Source: Desulfobacterales bacterium
Lineage (GTDB): Bacteria > Desulfobacterota > Desulfobacteria > Desulfobacterales > Desulfobacteraceae
DNA length: 6,445 nt
NCBI GenBank assembly: GCA_022361135.1
Contig: JAKSBM010000448.1
Location: 1 to 6,445, forward strand
Direction of reading: 5' to 3'
Shown here: positions 1-6,115 of the stretch, piece by piece
How positions within the stretch are numbered: the stretch's first letter is position 1
How the letters are laid out: each line of letters starts with the position of its first letter
Program-made: the position numbers and the translations under genes
The notes under the pieces: model-generated
Database searches by the model: none
The model's input: only the letters and a program-made list of their open reading frames with translations
Told to the model about the DNA's origin: nothing

Positions 1-2278
1 CATCGTAGACAGATAAATCGAATTCCAGGGAGGAAACGGCCAGAACACGGTCATCGGTTGAGATTCCCAGGCGTTGGTTGATATCTGCCACAGTGTTCCA
101 GGCGCTTTCATGACGGATTTCAACGCCCTTGGGCAAGCCGGTGGAGCCTGAAGTGAAGATAATGTATGCCGTCTGGTCCGGCTGCACCGGAAGGGGGGCG
201 CCCAGGGGCGTTTCAGAATCGGCATGGGAAGCATTCAGGGCTTGAATCCCCTGGGGCCAATCCTCGGCAGATCGTTTTCCATCGGTGAGGACGAATGTGA
301 TATCGGCCTTTTGGAGGATGCGGTCCCGTCGGGTTCTGGGTTGATCCGGTGCCACGGGGACATAGGCGCATCCCACGGCAAGTACCCCGAGCACCGCACT
401 GATCTGAAGCGGCCCCCTGGGCAGAGAAACGGCAATGGTATCCCCGTGGTCGACCCCGGCGGATTTTAAAAAGGCGGCTGCCTTCAATGCACTTGAGGCC
501 AATTGGGCATAGCTGATTTCCTGGTCATTCCAAATGATCGCCGGCGCATCTGGGGTGGCTGCGGCCTGACGGAAAAAGGGGGTGTGAAGGCAGGACGATT
601 TAGGGGCTGGCCAGTTGTCAGGCCGGGATCTTTCGTCAACCTGCTGTTGGATTTCCGGCAGGTTTAGGGGGATGCTGTTCCAGGCTGTTTCATCTGCACC
701 ATCTTTTCGGGCAAGCCAGTCCATGAATTGGGTCATGGCCATGAACATCCGGTCCACCATTCCTTTGGGGAAAAGGGCATCCACGGCGTCCCAGGCCAGA
801 AGTAGCCCTTCTTCGGTTTCGTAGATCTGAAAGTCCAGCCAGACTTGAGGTGTCTGGGAAATCATATGGGTGAGATTCCCCAGGTTCCTCCGGCAGGTCT
901 CATGGATCAGGGGGATTCCCAGGTTGCATGCAAAGACTACGGGTGCTGTCCGTTCGGCTTCGGGGTTTTGGCGGGACATGTCCCTGAGGACGCGTACTCC
1001 GGAGTAGGCTGCGTGGGCGGCATCCTTGCGGAATCGGGATTGGATTTCCCCGGCCCTGTCAAGAAAGCTTGCCGGAGTTGAATAGTCAACTGCCAAAAGC
1101 AGGAGATTGGTAAAGTCTGCCACCACCGAATTTATACCGGCCTGGGCTGTATCCCGATCAAACAGGGGGATATTGATGAGAAATTTGGATGAACTGCTCC
1201 ATCGATCCAGGATATCGGCGTAGGCCGTGAGAAGTACCATGGCCGGAGTAATGCCGGCTGCCCGGGCCCGTTTCTGTATGCGGGCCCAGCTTTCTGGAGA
1301 CAGGGTGTGGGTTCGGCGTTTGAAAACCGGGCGATTGAGGGTCTCGGGGCGGACCGCCAGGGGAAGGGCTGGGCCGCCGGGCAGTTCAGGCAATCTGTGC
1401 TGCCAGTAATCCCGAGCGATTTCCACCTCTCCTGCCTGGGCAAGGTGTTGGGTTGCCAGATAACGACCAAAGGACCATTCTTTGATGTGGGGAAGGTTTC
1501 CGCGTTCATAGATTTCGCCCAGATCTTTGAGCAGGGTTTGCATGCTTTTTACATCCGCCACCAGGAGGTCTACATCAAAGTGGATTCGGGTCCGATTCCC
1601 GGGAAGCAGGGAAAGTTCCAAACCGGCCACCTCTCCGGTTTCAACGGCCAGGCGTCTGTGGGAGAGGCGTTTTCGGATGCGGGTCAGTTCGATGTTGATA
1701 CTGTCGGTCCGGTATTGGCGAAGATCGTGGACGGGTAGCGAAAACGCCCTGGCCCTTGGCATGACAACCTGTTCTCCGGAATCGAGAAATCTGGCACGAA
1801 GCATGGGGTGGCATCGGCACAATCCCTGCCAGGCCGATTCAAGGCGATGGGGATCCACATCCGCACCATCCAACTCTAGGTAAGCATGGCAACCCACCCC
1901 GCCCAGGGGCTGATCGTCCCGTCTTCCGATCCAATAGGCATGTTGGACATCCGTAAGGGCAAAAGGAGAATCTGGCGCCGGACTGGGCGTCTCGGGGATT
2001 GTCGATGGGGAGCGCTTTCCTTTGGAGGTGTGATTCTGTGCTGCAGACAAAAGTTTCCACCATGCGCACAGTGTCGTTTTTTCCATGAGTCGGGCAAAGG
2101 TGACGGGTTTGCCTGCCCGCCGCCAGATGTTCACCAGGGACATGATTTTCATGGAATCAAGCCCCAGGGTAATCAGATCGGTGTCTTCGTCAAAGGCTAC
2201 GGGTTCGGGGAGCTTTCCCAGGATCTGTTCTCGAACGGTTTCAAGGCTCAGTTCTTTTTGCTTGCTTGTCTGTTCCAT
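1..2278 (-). CDS. NRPS, loading ArCP - Cy - A module (HMWP2/PchE-like), 3' part outside window
   Basis: Nonribosomal peptide synthetase that accepts salicylate and builds an aryl-thiazoline; 759 codons are visible and the gene runs off the left edge without a stop. Residues about 10-78 form an aryl carrier protein with the phosphopantetheine site in LGLDSM (Ser42). Residues about 104-530 are a heterocyclization (Cy) domain: LTDVQHAYWIGR (108-119), the DxxxxD signature DLLVAD (237-242, both Asp present), PVVFACNLG (446-454) and SQTPQVWLDFQIYE (474-487). An adenylation domain starts near 560, with the A3 loop YIIFTSGSTGLPKGV (705-719) and A4 FDLSVYD (753-759). The first two specificity positions are Asp754 and Leu755, which fits the cysteine code of Cy-A modules (known family pattern); the rest of the code is outside. 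The ATG at 2278 has an AAAAGGA seven bases upstream and lies 38 bases after the ligase-synthase stop, so the two genes are probably co-transcribed. The product is probably a hydroxyphenyl-thiazoline, but the full siderophore cannot be read here. Confidence 0.93.
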   Translation of the reverse strand, partial: MEQTSKQKELSLETVREQILGKLPEPVAFDEDTDLITLGLDSMKIMSLVNIWRRAGKPVTFARLMEKTTLCAWWKLLSAAQNHTSKGKRSPSTIPETPSPAPDSPFALTDVQHAYWIGRRDDQPLGGVGCHAYLELDGADVDPHRLESAWQGLCRCHPMLRARFLDSGEQVVMPRARAFSLPVHDLRQYRTDSINIELTRIRKRLSHRRLAVETGEVAGLELSLLPGNRTRIHFDVDLLVADVKSMQTLLKDLGEIYERGNLPHIKEWSFGRYLATQHLAQAGEVEIARDYWQHRLPELPGGPALPLAVRPETLNRPVFKRRTHTLSPESWARIQKRARAAGITPAMVLLTAYADILDRWSSSSKFLINIPLFDRDTAQAGINSVVADFTNLLLLAVDYSTPASFLDRAGEIQSRFRKDAAHAAYSGVRVLRDMSRQNPEAERTAPVVFACNLGIPLIHETCRRNLGNLTHMISQTPQVWLDFQIYETEEGLLLAWDAVDALFPKGMVDRMFMAMTQFMDWLARKDGADETAWNSIPLNLPEIQQQVDERSRPDNWPAPKSSCLHTPFFRQAAATPDAPAIIWNDQEISYAQLASSALKAAAFLKSAGVDHGDTIAVSLPRGPLQISAVLGVLAVGCAYVPVAPDQPRTRRDRILQKADITFVLTDGKRSAEDWPQGIQALNASHADSETPLGAPLPVQPDQTAYIIFTSGSTGLPKGVEIRHESAWNTVADINQRLGISTDDRVLAVSSLEFDLSVYD

Positions 2279-2285
2279 TGTATTT

Positions 2286-2292
2286 TCCTTTT
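2286..2292 (-). promoter_or_regulatory. Ribosome binding site of the NRPS gene
   Basis: AAAAGGA on the minus strand, seven bases before the ATG at 2278. It supports that start over internal Met codons, and it lies in the 38-base gap after the preceding gene. No terminator-like hairpin is visible in this gap, consistent with read-through from the upstream gene. Confidence 0.7.
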
Positions 2293-2316
2293 GCTGTGAG
2301 GCCGAAAGAGAGCGGG

Positions 2317-5265
2317 TTAATCCTGTTCCACCAAGTGGTGGGATACCGAGGAGAGTTTTTCGCAGGTTTCTTCCAGCTCCCTGTCAGGCATGGACAGGGA
2401 AACAATGCCGGCACCGGCCTGGAGCCAGCTTTTTCGTTCGTTCTGGAAAAAAGTTCTCAGTACCAGGGCGGCGTCCATGTTGCCGTGACTGTCCACCGTC
2501 ATGGTGCAACCGCTGTATAGTGATCTGGGGTGGGACTCCAAGGCACCAATGGCCTGGATGGCTTCTTTTTTGGGAATACCCGAGGCGGTTACCCCGGGAA
2601 AAAGAGCGGCAAAACCGTGCCAGCATGTAAGCTCGGGTTTGAGCCGGCCCTTGAGACGGGATGCCAGGTGTTGTACCTTTCCCCGGCGGGCAACGCCCAT
2701 GAAATCCGATACGGCAATACTTTCTTTGCTGCAAACGGTTTCCAATTCTTCATAGGCCAGTTTGATGGATACGGCATGTTCGGCGATTTCCTTGGTGTCT
2801 GCCAGCAGTTCTGCCTTGAGTCTCAACTCTTCTTCAGCGCTTGCCCCAAGTGCCCGTGTCCCGGCGAGGGGCTGGGTACTGATCCATCCATCTTGATTCG
2901 CTTCAATAACGGTTTCCGGACTGAATCCAGCGGCTTCCAGTCCGTTAAACTTGAAATAAAAGGAGCGTGCCGGAGAGTTGGCCCTTCGACCCTGTACATA
3001 GCTGGCGCCCATGTCGAGTTTTTCCCCAAGGGGAATATGGCGGGACAGGATGACCTTTTGATACTGGGCGGATTGGATTTGCTCCACGGCTTCTGACACG
3101 ATCTTTCGATAAGCATCGGCATGGTGTTGGAAAATTGCGGACAATTCGGAATGATTCAGCCGCGTTTGGTCAGTATGGGGGTGTTGGTTGTCACGGGTAA
3201 GCGTTTCCAGTCTTTTCAGATGGCCCGGCTCCAAGGCCCTGAGATGAATTTGTGTTTTGGAAATGCAAACCTCTGCCCTGGGAATGATCAGGGTCATTAA
3301 TTCATTGCCCTCCTGGGCCGGGTCCAGGCCGTGGAGCCGGCGTGCCAGGCCGAAGTTGGCCGTTCCGTATGCCCGGAAGCCGGGAATGTCGATGTGTTGA
3401 AATACGCGATCCATGGCAGCGGGGAAATCAAGGAATGGGAATGTTTTTTCATCATCCGAGGTTTTGAGTGTAACAGTGTCCGGGGTGACGGTGATCATGG
3501 CATGAATGCCCAGACCCAGGGACCAGGACGATTCATTTTCGTATAGAAAATGGGTGTTGAAAGGGTTGGCCCGGATAATTTCTGAGGCCTGGATCAGTGG
3601 ATCTCCGTCGAATGGGATCTGTTTCTCTTTATAGATGATTTGGGGCGGGCGGCTGACGGATTTCCGGGGCGTTTGTTCTGGAGAGGCCAGTTTGATCAAG
3701 GCCTGTTTGTTGATTTTTCCCACACTGGTCAGGGGCCAGTTTTCCAGGCAGAAAACCTGATCCGGCATTTTGAATCTGGCCATGCCCTTCTGCCGGAAAA
3801 ATGCATGGACACTGGAGAGTGAGACGGCGTCGGGATCGGCTATGACAAAGGCGCAGCTTTGTTCGCCCAGCTCCGGATCGGGCAATCCCACGACGGCCGC
3901 GTCGATGATATCGGGGATGGTGCAAAGGCAGGATTCGATTTCCGCGGCCATGATTTTTTCTCCGGCCCGGTTGATTTGTTCTTTAATCCGGCCCCCCACT
4001 TGGATATTCCCCTCCGGGGTGATCCTGGCTGTGTCGCCGGATTGGTAATAGCCGTCCTGTGAGAAACTTTCTGCATTGATTTCGGGGGCATTGTAATAAC
4101 CGTGTATGGTATAGGGTCCCTTAACCCAGAGCTCTCCGTACTCTCCCTGTGCCACTTCTTTTCCATCGGCATCGACGATCTTTACCTGGTCTTCCTCCGA
4201 CAGGGGGCGGCCCTGGCTGGTCAGGATAATGCCTTCAGGATCGTCCAGGCCGGTGTAGCACACCAGACCTTCGGCCATTCCAAAGACCTGTTGAAGTCGG
4301 CAGTTGAATTCCGGCATGATTTGGCGGGCCAGGGTTTCATCCAGGGGGGAACCACCGATTTGCATGAGCTCAAGGCTGGATATGTCCGACCCGTCCCATT
4401 CCAGAACCTGGCGCCAGAGGTTGGCAAGGGCGGGAACCAGCGCCGTGATGGTGACGCCTTCTCTTTCAATGAGGGGAAGTGCTTCGTCGGGGCCGGTGGT
4501 GGCTGAAAAAACAACCCGTCCCCCCTGGGAAAGGGTGCCCAGCATTCCGGGGCAGGCCAGGGGGAAATTGTGTGCCACGGGCAGAACCGCCAGATAGGTA
4601 CTGTTGGCATTCACACCGCACCGGAGGGCGGACGCTTTGGCATTGAACGCGTAGTCCGTATGCGTTCTGGGAATAAGCTTGGGAATTCCCGTGGTTCCGC
4701 CGGACAATAAAAATAATGCGGTGTCTCTGTAGTGGGGGGGCTTCAGGGACCGAGGGGTTTGAAAAAGGGTGTCCAATGCCTGGAATTGTGCTGCTTTTCC
4801 GTCGACGATGACGGATTTTAGTTGTGGGTGTTTGCGGGCTAATTGAGCGGCCAGTTGGCAATAATCAAAGCCAAGGTAACGATCCGGTATCACGTAGGCA
4901 ACGGGGGTGGCAGCTTTGAAAATTCCGTTCAATTCAGCCTCTCTGTGGGCGGGCATACACAACACCGGCCTGGCCCCCAGCCGGAAAAGGGCAAAGCAGA
5001 CCACGGCAAATGAGATCCTGTTGGGCAGTTGGATGGCCACGTTGTCTCCCCGGGTGATTCCCATTTCGGCAAAGCCCGCAGCCAGTTCATCGGTTTTTCG
5101 GTTCAATTCTCCATAGGTCAGGGAGAGTCCTTCCTCCACGAGGGCGACGCTGTCGTGGTGGGCTTGGGACCAATTTTCCAATTGTTCCCCCAGGGTTAAG
5201 GGTTCCCAGATTCCAAGTTTTTCATATTTTGACGCATGGGGGGATGCCTGGCGTGTCGGTGTCAT
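2317..5265 (-). CDS. Bifunctional salicylate-AMP ligase / salicylate synthase fusion
   Basis: A single 982-residue frame with two complete enzymes. Residues about 1-527 are an aryl-AMP ligase (EntE/DhbE/YbtE family) that activates salicylate with ATP and loads an aryl carrier: LLSGGTTGIPK (186-196), AHNFPLACPG (231-240), QQVFGMAEGLV (325-335), YYQSGD (406-411), and the catalytic lysine in SVGKINK (Lys517). Residues about 545-982 are a chorismate-using salicylate synthase (MbtI/Irp9 family): YQKVILSR (735-742; Lys737), GFSPE (Glu784), PLAGTRALG (799-807), KEIAEH (825-830), VQHLAS (864-869), FPGVTASGIPK (889-899) and the Mg-binding LEETCEK (964-970). LAGTR, rather than the LAGS of EntC-type isochorismate synthases, and the close overall match to MbtI favour direct salicylate formation. 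A short Pro/Lys/Arg-rich linker (about 528-545) joins the parts. In YbtE/YbtS, MbtA/MbtI and PchD/PchA these activities are on separate proteins. The start at 5265 is supported by GAGGAA five bases upstream. The protein should be cytosolic; no signal peptide is visible. Confidence 0.95.
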   Translation of the reverse strand: MTPTRQASPHASKYEKLGIWEPLTLGEQLENWSQAHHDSVALVEEGLSLTYGELNRKTDELAAGFAEMGITRGDNVAIQLPNRISFAVVCFALFRLGARPVLCMPAHREAELNGIFKAATPVAYVIPDRYLGFDYCQLAAQLARKHPQLKSVIVDGKAAQFQALDTLFQTPRSLKPPHYRDTALFLLSGGTTGIPKLIPRTHTDYAFNAKASALRCGVNANSTYLAVLPVAHNFPLACPGMLGTLSQGGRVVFSATTGPDEALPLIEREGVTITALVPALANLWRQVLEWDGSDISSLELMQIGGSPLDETLARQIMPEFNCRLQQVFGMAEGLVCYTGLDDPEGIILTSQGRPLSEEDQVKIVDADGKEVAQGEYGELWVKGPYTIHGYYNAPEINAESFSQDGYYQSGDTARITPEGNIQVGGRIKEQINRAGEKIMAAEIESCLCTIPDIIDAAVVGLPDPELGEQSCAFVIADPDAVSLSSVHAFFRQKGMARFKMPDQVFCLENWPLTSVGKINKQALIKLASPEQTPRKSVSRPPQIIYKEKQIPFDGDPLIQASEIIRANPFNTHFLYENESSWSLGLGIHAMITVTPDTVTLKTSDDEKTFPFLDFPAAMDRVFQHIDIPGFRAYGTANFGLARRLHGLDPAQEGNELMTLIIPRAEVCISKTQIHLRALEPGHLKRLETLTRDNQHPHTDQTRLNHSELSAIFQHHADAYRKIVSEAVEQIQSAQYQKVILSRHIPLGEKLDMGASYVQGRRANSPARSFYFKFNGLEAAGFSPETVIEANQDGWISTQPLAGTRALGASAEEELRLKAELLADTKEIAEHAVSIKLAYEELETVCSKESIAVSDFMGVARRGKVQHLASRLKGRLKPELTCWHGFAALFPGVTASGIPKKEAIQAIGALESHPRSLYSGCTMTVDSHGNMDAALVLRTFFQNERKSWLQAGAGIVSLSMPDRELEETCEKLSSVSHHLVEQD

Positions 5266-5270
5266 AATGA

Positions 5271-5276
5271 TTCCTC
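5271..5276 (-). promoter_or_regulatory. Ribosome binding site of the ligase-synthase gene
   Basis: GAGGAA on the minus strand, five bases before the ATG at 5265. This strong Shine-Dalgarno match decides the start; translation from there opens directly into the aryl-AMP ligase N-terminus. Confidence 0.75.
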
Positions 5277-5310
5277 ATGAAATGAAGTTGAAAATTGAAA
5301 AGACGGCGAA

Positions 5311-5337
5311 CCAGATCCTGATAGCCAGAGGATCTGG
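5311..5337 (-). repeat. Inverted repeat, 8-bp stem with 11-base loop and an alternative pairing
   Basis: CCAGATCC at 5311-5318 pairs perfectly with GGATCTGG at 5330-5337. A second CCAGA at 5325-5329 can pair instead with TCTGG at 5333-5337, giving a competing short stem. No T-run follows on the minus strand. The structure ends about 45 bases before the ligase-synthase ATG, close enough to influence translation or late leader transcription. Confidence 0.45.
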
Positions 5338-5405
5338 TCGCTTTATCGTGAAATTTTTGATCGGTTCCGTTGCGCTGAGACAGACTGGAAGCCTATGAAG
5401 AAATC

Positions 5406-5424
5406 CCGGGATTGGAGTTCCCGG
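5406..5424 (-). repeat. Inverted repeat, 6-bp GC-rich stem with 7-base loop
   Basis: CCGGGA at 5406-5411 is complementary to TCCCGG at 5419-5424. On the minus-strand RNA it lies 19 bases after the first hairpin and is followed by GAUUUCUUC, not a real U-tract. A compact GC-rich hairpin in a leader fits an RNA-binding target better than a terminator, but this is inference. Confidence 0.4.
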
Positions 5425-5443
5425 TTTTAGAAGTTAAAGATCT

Positions 5444-5465
5444 AAACCGCTTGAAGTGGCGGTTT
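5444..5465 (-). repeat. Inverted repeat, 7-bp stem with 8-base loop
   Basis: AAACCGC at 5444-5450 pairs perfectly with GCGGTTT at 5459-5465. On the minus-strand transcript the stem is followed by AGAUCUUUAAC, which is only mildly U-rich, so it is a poor intrinsic terminator. It could be a weak terminator for the NusG-paralog transcript or a leader RNA element. Confidence 0.45.
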
Positions 5466-5475
5466 GAATTTTCCT

Positions 5476-5504
5476 TCTTTAGAAAGTTTTGTATTAGGTG
5501 TCAA
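5476..5504 (-). promoter_or_regulatory. Candidate sigma-70 promoter, weak -10
   Basis: A perfect -35 hexamer TTGACA (5499-5504, minus strand) is followed after 17 bases by TAAAGA (5476-5481), which matches only half of TATAAT. If used, transcription would begin just before the hairpin at 5465-5444 and give the ligase-synthase and NRPS genes a roughly 200-base leader. No clear Fur box overlaps it. Confidence 0.25.
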
Positions 5505-5542
5505 GTAAAAAGATGTAGAGCATTTATTTTGTTTGTCTTGAC

Positions 5543-6115
5543 TTATTTTTGAAGTTGAAAACCCAGGCAAATTTCGTATCGACGCCTTAAAAATTTTGTC
5601 TCTACCCAGGCTTTGCGTTTTCTTAGGTTTGTTCTGACAATATGGTCATGGCAGTGCTTCAACGGCCCTGCCAAAAAAAATAAAGGCGTTTCCGGAGCCC
5701 AGGTTGCCAGGGATAAATCAGCAACACCTTCCGATGCAGTCAGTTTCAGGATGAATGTCATTTCTTCCGGTGGAACGCTCAATGGATTCTGCAACGCTGT
5801 GGTCGGGAGAATGTTATTTTTCACTGCGGTGTACCGGTTTCTTAAAAAAAGGGGATTTAGCTCGTTGTGGATAAAAAGATAACCGGGAATTAATGGTCTG
5901 ATTACTTCAAAAAGCTTCCCCTTTAACCTGTGGCAGATCTTTCGCTGGGGAACAAAGGGGGTGACAATTCCCCCGGTAATATTGTGAATGGAAGAACGGA
6001 TTTGCTCTTCTGAACCCGGTATCGTCGCCAGCGCGTACCAGTCCCCAATGTTCCCCGACAGGGGCGGAGAACATTGGGGCATAAATGATTTCAATGGTGT
6101 GGTTTGAATTTCCAT
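5543..6115 (-). CDS. NusG-paralog transcription antiterminator (UpxY/RfaH/LoaP type)
   Basis: Probable operon-specific transcription elongation factor that binds RNA polymerase through an NGN domain. With the ATG at 6115 it is 190 residues. WYALATIPGSEEQI (26-39), then PFVPQRK (53-59) and RPLIPGYLFIH (73-83), form the NGN signature. Near the C-terminus, AGPLKHCHDHIV (149-160) followed by the basic stretch NLRKRKAWVE (163-172) is a KOW-like domain, resembling the GPLKG...RRKR...V pattern of LoaP. The start is uncertain: a TTG at 6142 gives 199 residues, and an ATG at 6082 would remove most of the overlap; none has a well-spaced Shine-Dalgarno. The ATG at 6115 overlaps the ABC gene by 25 bases, suggesting translational coupling. 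The gene is more A+T-rich than its neighbours and holds T8 and T7 runs. It is too divergent to be the housekeeping NusG. Its place just before a structured leader and long NRPS genes suggests it lets polymerase read through that operon. Confidence 0.85.
   Translation of the reverse strand: MEIQTTPLKSFMPQCSPPLSGNIGDWYALATIPGSEEQIRSSIHNITGGIVTPFVPQRKICHRLKGKLFEVIRPLIPGYLFIHNELNPLFLRNRYTAVKNNILPTTALQNPLSVPPEEMTFILKLTASEGVADLSLATWAPETPLFFLAGPLKHCHDHIVRTNLRKRKAWVETKFLRRRYEICLGFQLQK

Larger units (their letters stand above)
5266..5542 (-). promoter_or_regulatory. Structured leader between the NusG paralog and the ligase-synthase gene
   Basis: A 277-base gap with no credible ORF, visibly richer in A+T than the biosynthetic genes. 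It contains three perfect inverted repeats (5444-5465, 5406-5424, 5311-5337) and a TTGACA hexamer (5499-5504). The spacing before the next gene is unusually long for this otherwise tightly packed strand. Its position immediately after a specialised NusG gene and before about 5 kb of visible biosynthetic sequence suggests a regulatory RNA leader, for example the recognition site of the NusG paralog. That role is inferred from position and structure only. Confidence 0.5.

Noticed and set aside
1307..1738. Plus-strand open frame of 143 codons.
   Set aside because: It lies wholly antisense to the Cy domain of the NRPS, shows no recognisable domain, and its length is expected from codon bias on the opposite strand. 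The same holds for the other plus-strand frames in 224-5116.
2317..3633. Synthase half as an EntC/DhbC-type isochorismate synthase.
   Set aside because: The LAGTR motif and the near-continuous similarity to MbtI (VILSR, FPGVTASGIPK, LEETCEK) favour salicylate synthase, and the ligase pocket carries the salicylate-type Cys. No isochorismatase or dehydrogenase gene is visible here.
5258..5280. Possible Fur box overlapping the ligase-synthase start (AATCATTAT on the minus strand).
   Set aside because: Nine bases fit one half of the Fur consensus, but the other half matches at only about one position, and the segment is explained by the ribosome binding site and start codon. Iron control is biologically likely but is not shown here.
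5444..5465. Intrinsic terminator after the NusG-paralog gene.
   Set aside because: The stem is good but the downstream sequence on the minus-strand RNA (AGAUCUUUAAC) lacks a continuous U-tract, so I list it only as an inverted repeat.
5613..5882. Plus-strand open frame of 89 codons.
   Set aside because: Antisense to the NusG paralog, whose NGN and KOW-like motifs are clear in the minus frame; the plus-strand translation has no recognisable motif.
5543..6115. Housekeeping NusG.
   Set aside because: The sequence is divergent from core NusG, it sits among siderophore genes rather than with secE and ribosomal protein genes, and the C-terminal basic KOW-like region resembles specialised paralogs.
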